A stretch of DNA of 64,000 nt from Dyadobacter bucti (GTDB lineage: Bacteria > Bacteroidota > Bacteroidia > Cytophagales > Spirosomataceae): NCBI RefSeq assembly GCF_005869225.1, contig NZ_SWFP01000005.1, positions 558,001 through 622,000 of the forward strand, in the 5' to 3' direction. The notes under the pieces are model-generated. The model made no database searches. It was not told the origin of the DNA and was given only the letters and a program-made list of their open reading frames with translations. The position numbers were made by a program, and so were the translations under genes. Positions 25,573 through 35,128 of the stretch are shown here, piece after piece (the stretch's first letter is position 1; every line of letters begins with the position of its first letter).

Positions 25573-27768
25573 ATGTCTGAAATAGACCGCCGAAAGTTTA
25601 TCAAGATTTCCGCTGCCGCTGCGGGGGCGCTGAATATGCTGCCGCCACTGATCAGAAAGGCGCTCGCCGTTGATGCCCACAATGTTTCCGGAACGATCAA
25701 TGATGTGGAGCATATCGTGATCCTGATGCAGGAAAACCGCTCGTTTGACCATTATTTTGGTACGATGAAGGGCGTGAGAGGCTTTGGCGACCGTTTTCCG
25801 ATCCCGCTGGAAAGCGGTCAGAGGGCATTTGTACAGTCTGATGGCAAAAGGGATTTTTCACCTTACCGTGCAAATAAAAAGACAATGAACGCGGCGCTTG
25901 TCAATGGTACCCCACATGATTTTCCGGACACTCAGGCTGCATGGAACCAGGGCAAATATGGTTTCTGGCCGATGTTCAAAACACCGTATGCCATGGCATA
26001 TTACACCCGGGAAGAAATCCCCTTCCAATATGCGCTGGCGGAATCCTTTACGATCAGCGATGCACACCATTGTTCCATAGCAACAGGTACCGACCCGAAC
26101 CGGATCGTTTTCTGGTCGGGTTCCAATTTTGACCCCGAAAAACGTGCCGCCGGAATTAATTGTACGGATGCGGATTCGGAGCCGGTAAACCTGCGATGCT
26201 GGATTGAAGGCAGCTTGCCGGAACCTGGATACACCTACCGGGGCTCTGCATTGCAGTGGGATACGATTCCCGATGTTTTACAAAAAGCAGGCATCAGCTG
26301 GCGAATTTACCAGGACCCGAACGACAATTGGGACGGCGCAATGCACGGCTGCCTGGCTTTTGAAAGTTTCCGTAATGCCAAGCCCGGGTCGCCTATCTAT
26401 GAAAACGGTATGAAACACTGGTCGCTGGAAGATCTTACTGAGCATGTCAAAAACAATACATTGCCGCAGGTAAGCTGGATATTGCCGTCGCAAAGCAACT
26501 CCGAGCACCCGAGCGGACCTTCGAGTCCGAACCGTGGCGGCGATTTTACACATCAGGTACTGACGGCTATCACTGCCAACCCTGAGGTATGGAGCAAAAC
26601 GGTTTTCTTTCTTACTTTCGACGAAAACGACGGGCTTTTTGATCACTTGCCAGCACCTGCTGTTCCTTCCTATAATACAGACGGTACGCTTGCCGGCAAG
26701 TCTACGCTTGACCTGGCGGGTATGTATTTCAACAATGACAAAGGAGATTCCGAATTTCCCAATCCTTTCCATGCGGCAAGTATGAGCAAGGGCGGCCCGG
26801 TAAGAACGCGGATTTATCAGGATAAAAGAGATACCATAACCGGTAACATAAGGCCGTGGGGCCTGGGCCCGCGGGTTCCTTTGTATATCGTTTCTCCGTG
26901 GAGCAAAGGTGGCTGGGTGGATTCTCACGTAGCGGACCATACTTCGGTCGGTCAGTTTATTGAAAAACGTTTCAATGTAAAAATCCCGGCGATAAGCCCG
27001 TGGCACCGGGCGGTGAGCAGCGACCTCACTTCGGCTTTTGACTTTGTGAATCCCAATGATCCTGTTTTTCCCCAGCTGCCCGATACGACCCATTATGCCG
27101 ACATGGAAGCAAGTTCAAAGTTGCTGCCCAAGGCCACGGCTCCGGAAAAGCCTTCGCCGCTCTTCCAGGAAAAAGGGACACGCTTTTCCAGGGCGCTGCC
27201 TTACCGCTTGCATACCCGCTCGCAGCTGCAGAAAGCTGAGAACAAGATCATTCTGAAATTTGAGAATGCCGGTTCGGCAGGGGCAGTTTTTCAGGTATAT
27301 GACCTCAAACATCTGGACCGCATTCCCAGACGCTACACCGTTGAAGCAGGAAAGTCGCTCGCCGACGACTGGGAACTGGGAGGCGATGAGGGGCAATATG
27401 CCCTGGAAGTATTTGGGCCCAATGGTTATTTCTGGGGTTTTTCAGGAAATATAAAAGAACCGGAGCCGGAAATTACCGTAGCCTACGACCACAAAAAAGG
27501 AGGTATCCGTATCGAAATGCATAATCCAAATACGCATCCCGTAGGGGTCAGTATTATTTCAAATGCTTACGAAAATGGTGGCCCCTGGCCATTTGAGCTG
27601 CCTGCGAAAGCGACGGTAAAAAAACAATGGCCGCTTGTGAAGAGTGGTAATTGGTATGATTTTTCGGTTCAAATGAAACAGGAAAACGGATATCTCCGCC
27701 GCGTGGCCGGCAGGGTGGAAACAGGCAGGCATAGCATCAGCGACCCGGCGATGGCTATGGACATCTAG
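25573..27768 (+). CDS. Phosphocholine-specific phospholipase C, Tat-exported
   Basis: A 731-residue enzyme of the bacterial phospholipase C/acid phosphatase family. The N-terminus DRRKFIKISAAAAGAL is a twin-arginine signal. The catalytic domain starts with HIVILMQENRSFDHYFGTMKGVRGFGDR, the family hallmark with the metal-site Glu-Asn, and includes FDENDGLFDH and DHTSVGQFIEKRF. Two C-terminal beta domains of the DUF756 type follow (about 530-720). It cleaves phosphatidylcholine or sphingomyelin outside the cytoplasm and may serve phosphate or choline scavenging. The start directly precedes the Tat motif. A methyltransferase gene follows 27 nt later, likely in the same operon. Confidence 0.95.
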   Translation: MSEIDRRKFIKISAAAAGALNMLPPLIRKALAVDAHNVSGTINDVEHIVILMQENRSFDHYFGTMKGVRGFGDRFPIPLESGQRAFVQSDGKRDFSPYRANKKTMNAALVNGTPHDFPDTQAAWNQGKYGFWPMFKTPYAMAYYTREEIPFQYALAESFTISDAHHCSIATGTDPNRIVFWSGSNFDPEKRAAGINCTDADSEPVNLRCWIEGSLPEPGYTYRGSALQWDTIPDVLQKAGISWRIYQDPNDNWDGAMHGCLAFESFRNAKPGSPIYENGMKHWSLEDLTEHVKNNTLPQVSWILPSQSNSEHPSGPSSPNRGGDFTHQVLTAITANPEVWSKTVFFLTFDENDGLFDHLPAPAVPSYNTDGTLAGKSTLDLAGMYFNNDKGDSEFPNPFHAASMSKGGPVRTRIYQDKRDTITGNIRPWGLGPRVPLYIVSPWSKGGWVDSHVADHTSVGQFIEKRFNVKIPAISPWHRAVSSDLTSAFDFVNPNDPVFPQLPDTTHYADMEASSKLLPKATAPEKPSPLFQEKGTRFSRALPYRLHTRSQLQKAENKIILKFENAGSAGAVFQVYDLKHLDRIPRRYTVEAGKSLADDWELGGDEGQYALEVFGPNGYFWGFSGNIKEPEPEITVAYDHKKGGIRIEMHNPNTHPVGVSIISNAYENGGPWPFELPAKATVKKQWPLVKSGNWYDFSVQMKQENGYLRRVAGRVETGRHSISDPAMAMDI

Positions 27769-27795
27769 GTTGTTTATTTTAATAAAACCAAAATC

Positions 27796-28374
27796 ATGAC
27801 TGACGAAATCAACCATTCCCTGCCCGAGGCTTATGTAGCGATTGATCTGGCTACCAAAGATTCAGGATTTACCATGGCTTCTGATATTCAGACCTGCTCG
27901 CTGCTGAAAACGCTGGCTGCGACCAAGCCCGGCGGCACCTTCCTGGAACTGGGAACAGGTACAGGGCTCTCTACCGCCTGGATCCTCGACGGTATGGACA
28001 AAGATTCGGTCCTGGTTTCTGTAGACAATGATGCCCGCTTTCTGGAAATAGCAAAGGACCACCTCGGAACTGATCCGCGTGTGACCTTTGAACATGCCGA
28101 CGGCGGCGACTGGGTGGAAGAGAATCTCGAACACAGATACGATTACATTTTTGCCGATACGTGGCATGGCAAATACTTGCTGTTGGATGAGGTGTTGAAC
28201 ATGCTCAACAAAGGCGGGCTATACATCATCGACGACATGCTGCCTCAGCCCAACTGGCCCGAGGGGCACGACCTGAAAGCAATACGGCTCGTTCAAGAGC
28301 TTGAAGAAAGAAATGATCTGGTACTGACGAAGCAGGTCTGGGCAACGGGAATCATAATTGCCGTAAAAGTGTAA
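27796..28374 (+). CDS. O-methyltransferase, class I SAM-dependent
   Basis: A 192-residue protein of the methyltransferase_24/catechol-type group: LELGTGTGLSTAWILDG is motif I, VSVDNDARFLE motif II, and YDYIFADTWHGKY/YIIDDML the later strands with metal-site-like acidic residues. It lies 27 nt after phospholipase C and 62 nt before a response regulator. The acceptor is unknown; a link to phospholipid metabolism is only a guess from position. Confidence 0.85.
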   Translation: MTDEINHSLPEAYVAIDLATKDSGFTMASDIQTCSLLKTLAATKPGGTFLELGTGTGLSTAWILDGMDKDSVLVSVDNDARFLEIAKDHLGTDPRVTFEHADGGDWVEENLEHRYDYIFADTWHGKYLLLDEVLNMLNKGGLYIIDDMLPQPNWPEGHDLKAIRLVQELEERNDLVLTKQVWATGIIIAVKV

Positions 28375-28436
28375 GATAATATAGCCAGTATTTTCCCCGT
28401 TTCAGTATTCCTGAACTTCTCCAATTTATTATACTA

Positions 28437-29135
28437 ATGAAGTTGTTGCTTATCGAAGATGAACCAAGCGTAATATCCCTGATCCAGAGAAGCCTGTCGG
28501 TTTCGGGCTATGAAATAACTGTGGCGATGGATGGAAAATCGGGTTTGCAAATGGCTTCCCAGCATGCTTTTGACATCATAATTCTTGATCTGATGCTGCC
28601 GGTGATCAATGGGATGGAGGTTTGCCGCAAGATCCGCAGCTCAGGGTCGGCCACGCCGATTCTCATGCTGACTGCGCTGGGTACGACGGAGAACATCGTT
28701 TCGGGTCTCGATGCTGGTGCGGACGATTACATTACCAAGCCTTTCAAGCTTGCCGAGCTCGAGGCGCGCATCCGGACGCTTACCAGGCGGGGAAAAGAAC
28801 CAGAAAAAACGAAAAACAATGCCTCCTCACAGATTGCGGACCTGGTGCTGGATACTATTACTAAAACAGTGCAGAGAGCAGGGCAGCCCATAGACCTTAC
28901 CGCTACGGAGTTCAGGTTACTGGAATTCCTGATGTCTAACCAGAACAAGGTATTGAACAGAATGGAGATCCTGGAAAATGTCTGGGACATCAATTTCAAT
29001 CTCGGTACGAATGTTGTGGATGTATATATCAATTATCTCAGAAAAAAAATCGATAAACAGAATAGCGTCAAGCTGATCCATACCGTTTTTGGAATGGGTT
29101 ATGTGATGCGGCAGTCTTATGAAGATCCAAAATAG
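28437..29135 (+). CDS. OmpR/PhoB-family response regulator
   Basis: A 232-residue regulator: receiver domain 1-120 with acidic pocket ED (7-8), phospho-acceptor Asp51 in IIILDLMLPV and Lys in ITKPF, then a winged-helix DNA-binding domain with LTATEFRLLEFLM and VVDVYINYLRKKID. Its 3' end overlaps the kinase gene by 17 nt, so they form a two-component pair. Target genes are unknown; the adjoining USP-like and bestrophin genes are candidates. Confidence 0.96.
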   Translation: MKLLLIEDEPSVISLIQRSLSVSGYEITVAMDGKSGLQMASQHAFDIIILDLMLPVINGMEVCRKIRSSGSATPILMLTALGTTENIVSGLDAGADDYITKPFKLAELEARIRTLTRRGKEPEKTKNNASSQIADLVLDTITKTVQRAGQPIDLTATEFRLLEFLMSNQNKVLNRMEILENVWDINFNLGTNVVDVYINYLRKKIDKQNSVKLIHTVFGMGYVMRQSYEDPK

Positions 29136-30483
29136 AATCTCACTGATTTTTACGATCCTGACGGCCGGTATCATCGCGTCCCTCAGTATTTTCATATACA
29201 TTTTTGCCTCGGACAGCATTTCCAGCAGTTTTTTTCACCGGCTCGAAGTACGTTCAGACATTGTAGGGCACGCTGCGCTGCAGGATAATAAATCAAGAAC
29301 ATCTATTTATTACGATATCAAGGAAAAGCACCTGGGCGATCTCCCTTTTGAAGAGCATCATATCATATGGGAAAGCGAGGTGGAAAAAGCAAAAAAACTG
29401 AAAGAAAGGCTGCCGGTACCGCCTTCTTTTTATGATAACATCATCAGGAAGGAGCCCGCGCGTTTCTTCAAAAACGACACTTCCTATGTAGGTTTGAATA
29501 TCCACCAGTCGGGTAAGAACATCATCATGATATCTTCTGCTGTAGATCTCTACGGACTGGAGGAAAAGGAAAATCTTAAAAATCTGCTCTTGATGGGCTT
29601 TTTTATCTCACTGGTATTTGTTTTTACATTGGGAAAACTTTTTTCGGCCCAGGTATTCAACCCGATCCGGCGTATTATCAGGAATGTAAGAGGCATCAGC
29701 GCGCATAGCTTGCACCAGCGGCTGGTTATTGAGGGCAGCAAGGATGAAATTGAAGACCTTTCCCATACTTTCAATGATATGCTCAACCGCCTGGAAATCA
29801 CCTTTGATATCCAGAACAACTTTGTGAGTAACGCTTCCCATGAATTCAAGACCCCGCTCACGATCATCAGCGGTGAGGCACAGCTCGGGCTTTCACTGGA
29901 TGAGATCCCCGAAATCGCAAGAGATTCTTTTCAGACAATTTTCAAAGAAGCCGAGAGGCTGGAACATCTGACAAACAGTATGCTCAGTCTTGCACAGACG
30001 GGTTTTGACGGCAAAAAAGATCAGTGGGAGAAACTCCGGGTGGATGAACTTGTCATCACAGTGAAGGAGGCGGTTAATAAAATTATGCCCTCTAACAAAG
30101 TCGAGATCAACTTTGATAACTTGCCGCACGATGAACAGATGCTCACGATCAACGGAAATGAAACGCTGATGGTGGCGGCACTTGCCAATATCGTGCTGAA
30201 CAGCTGCAAATATTCCGACAACAAACCGGTGGACATCATTATTACTGCCGATGACTCCAATTCCATCATTGAAATAATAGACCGAGGGATTGGTATTCCG
30301 GACCGGGAGATCGCCCAGATCTACGTACCTTTCTTCAGGGCATCCAATACGGAGCAATACAAAGGCTACGGCATCGGCCTGCCACTGGCCCACAATATTA
30401 TTAAAATGCACGAAGGTGCTATTGAAGTAAGCAGCAAGGTAGGGCAGGGCACCGCATTTAAAATCTTTTTACCCTATCGCTAG
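29119..30483 (+). CDS. HAMP-containing sensor histidine kinase
   Basis: A 454-residue kinase: membrane segment 8-30, an extracytoplasmic sensor of about 120 residues without recognised fold, membrane segment 153-177, HAMP linker, H-box SNASHEFKTP with His241, N-box LANIVLNSCKYSDN, and G-boxes DRGIGIPDRE and GYGIGLPLAHNII. It is the partner of the overlapping response regulator. The sensor is rich in charged residues, which might bind cations or polyamines, but this is speculative. Confidence 0.95.
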   Translation: MKIQNRISLIFTILTAGIIASLSIFIYIFASDSISSSFFHRLEVRSDIVGHAALQDNKSRTSIYYDIKEKHLGDLPFEEHHIIWESEVEKAKKLKERLPVPPSFYDNIIRKEPARFFKNDTSYVGLNIHQSGKNIIMISSAVDLYGLEEKENLKNLLLMGFFISLVFVFTLGKLFSAQVFNPIRRIIRNVRGISAHSLHQRLVIEGSKDEIEDLSHTFNDMLNRLEITFDIQNNFVSNASHEFKTPLTIISGEAQLGLSLDEIPEIARDSFQTIFKEAERLEHLTNSMLSLAQTGFDGKKDQWEKLRVDELVITVKEAVNKIMPSNKVEINFDNLPHDEQMLTINGNETLMVAALANIVLNSCKYSDNKPVDIIITADDSNSIIEIIDRGIGIPDREIAQIYVPFFRASNTEQYKGYGIGLPLAHNIIKMHEGAIEVSSKVGQGTAFKIFLPYR

Positions 30484-30636
30484 AGTTTTTCTAATGCCAT
30501 TTTAATACTCTAATCCGGTTCTAATAATTCCCTTAACGTATTATAATCCCTCTTTTAAGTGGTGTTAATGTCGTCGTTGTAACATTGTATTGTCAAGTTT
30601 TTAAGATAAATCATTGTTAATCAAAACCGACGAGAT

Positions 30637-31098
30637 ATGAAAACAGTAATCATTCCGGCCAATTTCAGCAATGAGTCCCTGAACGTTGCCGAAACGTTTG
30701 TTAGAAATACAAAGGAGGAGACCCACATCATTTTCACGCATCTTTTTCACGTTCCCGACGATATCCAGGACCTGCTTTTTTCCAATTACAGAAAAAGAGA
30801 GTATGATCTGGTTCCGGAAGAATTCTGGCGGGAGTGCAAAATACTGAAGGATCTTTATTCAGACAGGCTGATGACGATCAAAATCGAATTCTTCTACGGC
30901 AACAAGCTTGCTGCTTTCAAAAACTTCCTCGAGTTCCATGAAGTGGATGTTATTGCATATTCCGAAAGCATGGGTGTGCCCAAACTGGGCAAGAGCAGTA
31001 TGGATGCTGTGCCGGTAATCAAGAAAAGCGGCCTTCCGCTCGTGGACACAGATCTGATCGGTGAGTCGGCATTTACCGGGCTGCAAAGCACCAGATAA
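30637..31098 (+). CDS. Universal stress protein-like protein
   Basis: A 153-residue soluble protein. The first strand KTVIIPANFSNESLNVAETF and the later VDVIAYSESMG fit the UspA fold with degenerate nucleotide-binding loops; the usual GxxGxxxxS motif is not intact (here GVPKLGKSS). It may bind no ATP. It is 153 nt downstream of the kinase and 49 nt upstream of the bestrophin gene, in the same direction. Function unknown. Confidence 0.62.
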   Translation: MKTVIIPANFSNESLNVAETFVRNTKEETHIIFTHLFHVPDDIQDLLFSNYRKREYDLVPEEFWRECKILKDLYSDRLMTIKIEFFYGNKLAAFKNFLEFHEVDVIAYSESMGVPKLGKSSMDAVPVIKKSGLPLVDTDLIGESAFTGLQSTR

Positions 31099-31147
31099 GT
31101 AAAGCGTAGCTTTTTATCAAATACACCAATCAGTAAGCTATATTTTT

Positions 31148-32056
31148 ATGCTTCTAAAAAAGAACATTCCTGTAAAATATATCTTCGGGAAAATCAAATA
31201 CGAAATATTGTTTGTGACGATCTATGGTCTGGCGATTGAAATCATATATCAGAATTTCCATATCACCAATATTTCCATTCCGATGACGGTGCCTACCGTG
31301 CTGGGGACCATTATTTCCCTGTTGCTGGCATTCCGGTCCAATCAGGCCTATGACAGGTGGTGGGAGGCGAGGATCATCTGGGGGGCCATTGTCAATGATT
31401 CCAGGACGCTGGCCCGTCAGGTATTGTTTCTGATCGAAGATCCCTATGATCCTGAAAATATCGATGGGTTCAAGCACCGTTTTATCCGCAGGCAAATTGC
31501 CTGGTGTTACGCCCTGGGCAACGGCCTGAGAAAAGAAGACCCGATGCCTTCTGTTCAGAAATTTGTTTCGGAAGAAGAAAGCGAATTTTTGAAAGACTTC
31601 GATAACAAGCATGTAGGGCTGATCCAGCTGCATGCGCGTGATCTTAACAATGCACTGAAGCAAGGCTGGGTGAATCCATACCAGCAGATCGAAATCGATG
31701 GTACGCTGACGAGGCTCTGTGATGCGATGGGAAAATGTGAGCGTATCAAAAACACCGTGTTTCCTGCGACATACAGCTTGTACATTCATCTTGCGCTGCA
31801 CTTTTTTATCCTGTTACTTCCTTTCGGCCTGGTCGACCTGTTTGGTTTTCTGATGGTGCCCGTACTGATCGTGATCACCGCCAGTTTCTTCCTGATCGAA
31901 AAAATGGCGATCCATTTGCAGGACCCGTTCGAGAACAAGCCAACGGATACCCCGGTAATGTCTATTTCAAGAAATATTGAGAGAGATCTGAAGCAGATGA
32001 TGAAGGACCAGCACCTTCCGACGGTGTACCAGCCAGGCAAATTTTACATACTCTAA
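31148..32056 (+). CDS. Bestrophin-family anion channel
   Basis: A 302-residue membrane protein of the bestrophin/RFP-TM family. It has four hydrophobic segments in the usual pattern, the RSNQAYDRWWEARIIWG motif after the second segment, which is the family signature, and LFGFLMVPVLIVITASFFLIEKMA near the fourth. Bacterial homologues are pentameric channels. A terminator and then a long repeat array follow. Confidence 0.92.
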   Translation: MLLKKNIPVKYIFGKIKYEILFVTIYGLAIEIIYQNFHITNISIPMTVPTVLGTIISLLLAFRSNQAYDRWWEARIIWGAIVNDSRTLARQVLFLIEDPYDPENIDGFKHRFIRRQIAWCYALGNGLRKEDPMPSVQKFVSEEESEFLKDFDNKHVGLIQLHARDLNNALKQGWVNPYQQIEIDGTLTRLCDAMGKCERIKNTVFPATYSLYIHLALHFFILLLPFGLVDLFGFLMVPVLIVITASFFLIEKMAIHLQDPFENKPTDTPVMSISRNIERDLKQMMKDQHLPTVYQPGKFYIL

Positions 32057-32080
32057 TTTAATAAAGCCGTGTTATCTGAA

Positions 32081-32114
32081 AGAGGCAGGACATGAAGGTC
32101 CTGTCTCTTTTTTT
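32081..32114 (+). terminator. Rho-independent terminator after bestrophin gene
   Basis: An 11-bp stem, AGAGGCAGGAC (32081-32091) with GTCCTGTCTCT (32098-32108, one G-U pair), a 6-nt loop and a run of Ts to about 32115. Confidence 0.9.
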
Positions 32115-32131
32115 TCAATATCTTCCTTCGC

Positions 32132-33650
32132 TGGTAGAATAATCCCTAAGGGATGTAATGATCATAGCAAAGATATCATGTGCGGAATGCATGAACCCTG
32201 AAAGGGTGACATTGTGTACGACGATGCCACCCTTTCAGGGTTTTAGTTCGCCTAGTAAGGTTGTTTCGTTACAAAAATTCCAGCCCTTCGGGCTTTAACG
32301 GAAGCCTTTCCTCACATCGGAAACATTATAAAGAAATGGCTAATAATCCCGAAGGGATGAAATGATTATAGCAAAGGGATTACGTTCGGAATGCATGAAC
32401 CCTGAAAGGGTGACATTGTGTACGACGATGCCACCCTTTCAGGGTTTTAGTTCGCCTAGTAAGGTTGTTTTGTTACAAAAATCCAGCCCTTAGGGCTTTA
32501 ATGGAAGCCTCTCCTTAAGCATTTTTAAGGAAACCGAATTTTAGCAAATAACATCGTAAACCCCGTAAGGCGGGCTAGTAATTCCGAACGGATGCCATTA
32601 TTCTAGCAAACGACATCGGAAACCCCATAAAGGAATGGCTACTAATCCCGAAGGGATGAAATGATTATAGCAGAGGGATTACGTTCGGAATGAATGAACC
32701 CTGAAAGGGTGACATTGTGTACGACGATGCCACCCTTTCAGGGTTTTAGTTCGCGTAGTAAGGTTGTTTCGTTACAAATATTCCAGCCCTTCGGGCTTTA
32801 ATGGAAGCCTCTCCTTACATCGTAAACCCCACAAAGGAATGGCTAGTAATCCCGAAGGGATGTAATGATTATAGCAAAGATATCATGTGTGGCATGCATG
32901 AACCCTGAAAGGGTGACATTGGGTACGACAATGCCACCCTTTCAGGGTTTTAGTTCGCGTAGTAAGGTTGTTTTGTTACAAAAATTCCAGCCCTTCGGGC
33001 TTTAACGGAAGCCTTTTTAAGGAAACCGCATTTTAGCAAATAACATCGTAAACCCCGTAAGGCGGGCTAGTAATTCCGAACGGATGCCATTATTGTAGCA
33101 AACGACATCGGAAACCCCATAAAGGAATGGCTACTAATCCCGAAGGGATGTAATGATTATAGCAAAGATATCATGTTCGGAATGCATGAACCCTGAAAGG
33201 GTGACATTGTTCACGACAATGCCACCCTTTCAGGGTTTTAGTTCGCGTAGTAAGGTTGTTTTGTTACAAAAATTCCAGCCCTTCGGGCTTTAACGGAAGC
33301 CTTTCTTTAAGCATTTTTAAGGAAACTGTATTCTAGCAAACGACATCGGAAACCCCACAAAGGAATGGCTAATAATCCCGAAGGGATGTAATGATTATAG
33401 CAAAGATATCATGTGCGGAATGCATGAACCCTGAAAGGGTGACATTGTTTATGACGATGCCACCCTTTCAGGGTTTTAGTTCGCGTAGTAAGGTTGTTTT
33501 GTTACAAAAATTCCAGCCCTTCGGGCTTTAACGGAAGCCTTTCTTACATCGGAAACCCCATAAAGGAATGGCTAGTAATCCCGAAGGGATGAAATGATTA
33601 TAGCAAAGATATCATGTGCGGAATGCATGAACCCTGAAAGGGTGATATTG
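32132..33650. repeat. Array of seven palindrome-rich extragenic repeats (REP/BIME-like)
   Basis: About 1.5 kb made of one unit repeated seven times; the AACCCTGAAAGGGTG element starts at 32194, 32398, 32697, 32901, 33189, 33427 and 33630. Spacings are 204, 299, 204, 288, 238 and 203 nt, so short and longer units alternate; the long ones carry a further ~95-nt segment that looks like a diverged copy of part of the unit. Each unit holds a small hairpin ATCCC-GAA-GGGAT, a long inverted repeat of 15-bp arms with a 19-nt spacer that can itself pair, and a hairpin AGCCC-TTC-GGGCT. The seventh copy is cut off after its first arm. No reading frame spans it. No transposase is nearby. Confidence 0.92.
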
Positions 33651-33847
33651 TTTTTCCGCAACGTTTTTTAAGAATAATATAATTTCCTTTTTAAGGGTTG
33701 ATATGCTAGTATTGTATATTATTCCGGAGTGTAAAGCTTTGTCTGAGAATTGGATCTTTATTTTTATAAAATACCATATAATCATTGGCTTTTGAATTTG
33801 AATCCAAAATCTGATATCGCAATGCTCCGGTCCTAAACTCTTCAAAA

Positions 33848-35128
33848 ATGTACGCTCAACCTACTAAAAGGAATGCCGCGGGACTCGTAGGATCAGCCCT
33901 TGTTTTGCTTTTCCTGTTTCTCTCCTTTTCATCCCGCGCCCAGGAAATCGACCTGCTGCTCAAAGGAGGCCATGTGATTGATCCCAAAAACAACATTGAT
34001 TCCAACATGGATGTAGCCATCAAGGACGGCAAAATCTTCCGCGTGGCGGCTGATATCCCGGCTGGTTCCGCCAAAAAAACAGTGAATGTAAAGGGATTAT
34101 ATGTAGTTCCCGGCCTTATCGACATGCATGCCCACGTTTTTTACGGCACTACGCCCGATGCCTACATTGCCAATGCATACACCAGCGTACAGCCCGACGG
34201 CTTCACTTTCAGAGCAGGTGTTACTACCGTGGTGGATGCCGGGTCGTCGGGCTGGCGGAACTTCCGGACATTCAAGTCGCAGACCATCGATCGCTCCCAG
34301 ACGCGCGTACTGGCCCTGCTCAATATTGTAGGTACCGGCATGGCGAGCCGCTTCGAAGAGCAGGATTTTTCGGATATGAACCCAGTGATGACAGCCAATA
34401 TGATCAAAAGAATGTTCCCGAAACACATTGTCGGGATCAAAGCGGCGCACTACTGGGGCGACTATTCGCAGGTGCAAAAAGCCGTGGAAGCCGGCAAGCT
34501 GGCCGATGTGCCGGTGATGGTGGATTTCGGGGAACACAAGCCTCCGCTGTCGATTGAAAAGCTCTTCAAAGAATACCTTCGTCCGGGCGATATTTTTACG
34601 CATACCTATGCCAACGGCCCCACCGAGCGGGAAACCGTAGTGGACGAAAACGGCAAGGTGAAACCGTTTGTGCTGGAAGTCCAGAAAAAAGGATTGATTT
34701 TCGACGTAGGACATGGCGGAGGGGCTTTTTCCTGGAAACAGGCCATTCCGGCTATGCAGCAGGGTTTTAAGCCCAATGTGATCAGTACCGATTTGCATAC
34801 CGACAGCATGAACGGCGGAATGAAAGGGCTGGACAATGTGATATCCAAATTCCTGAACCTGGGCATGTCGCTGCCCGACGCCATTCTGCGCGCTACCTGG
34901 GCCCCGGCGCAGGTGATCAAACGTCCCGAGCTGGGAAGTCTGAGTGTAGGCTCCGAGGCAGATGTGGCGGTTTTTAATCTCAGAAAAGGTGATTTCGGAT
35001 ATCTGGATGTGAGAAAACTGGTATTGAAAGGAGACAAAAAACTGGAAGCAGAACTAACCATCCGCGCCGGTAAAATCGTTTGGGATCTCAATGGTTTAAG
35101 TGCTGAGGAAACGGTTAGTTTTAAATGA
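33848..35128 (+). CDS. Secreted amidohydrolase/deacetylase, dihydroorotase-like
   Basis: A 426-residue metal hydrolase with an N-terminal hydrophobic export segment (about 11-31, ending FSSRAQ). IDMHAHVF provides the first metal His pair (94, 96); GIKAAHY holds the Lys expected to be carbamylated; DFGEHK, FTHTYANG and the STDLHTDS Asp complete the amidohydrolase site. The closest family I can name is the EF_0837/AHA_3915 amidohydrolase/deacetylase group. It overlaps its paralogue by 4 nt (ATGA), a tandem duplication. Predicted to act outside the cytoplasm on an acylated amine or cyclic amide; substrate unknown. Confidence 0.88.
   Translation: MYAQPTKRNAAGLVGSALVLLFLFLSFSSRAQEIDLLLKGGHVIDPKNNIDSNMDVAIKDGKIFRVAADIPAGSAKKTVNVKGLYVVPGLIDMHAHVFYGTTPDAYIANAYTSVQPDGFTFRAGVTTVVDAGSSGWRNFRTFKSQTIDRSQTRVLALLNIVGTGMASRFEEQDFSDMNPVMTANMIKRMFPKHIVGIKAAHYWGDYSQVQKAVEAGKLADVPVMVDFGEHKPPLSIEKLFKEYLRPGDIFTHTYANGPTERETVVDENGKVKPFVLEVQKKGLIFDVGHGGGAFSWKQAIPAMQQGFKPNVISTDLHTDSMNGGMKGLDNVISKFLNLGMSLPDAILRATWAPAQVIKRPELGSLSVGSEADVAVFNLRKGDFGYLDVRKLVLKGDKKLEAELTIRAGKIVWDLNGLSAEETVSFK

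Noticed and set aside
26278..27093. 271-codon minus-strand frame inside the phospholipase C gene
   Set aside because: Shadow frame: the phospholipase frame has all family motifs over the same bases.
32132..33650. CRISPR array
   Set aside because: Units are 200-300 nt, nearly identical throughout and without unique spacers; no cas gene is nearby.
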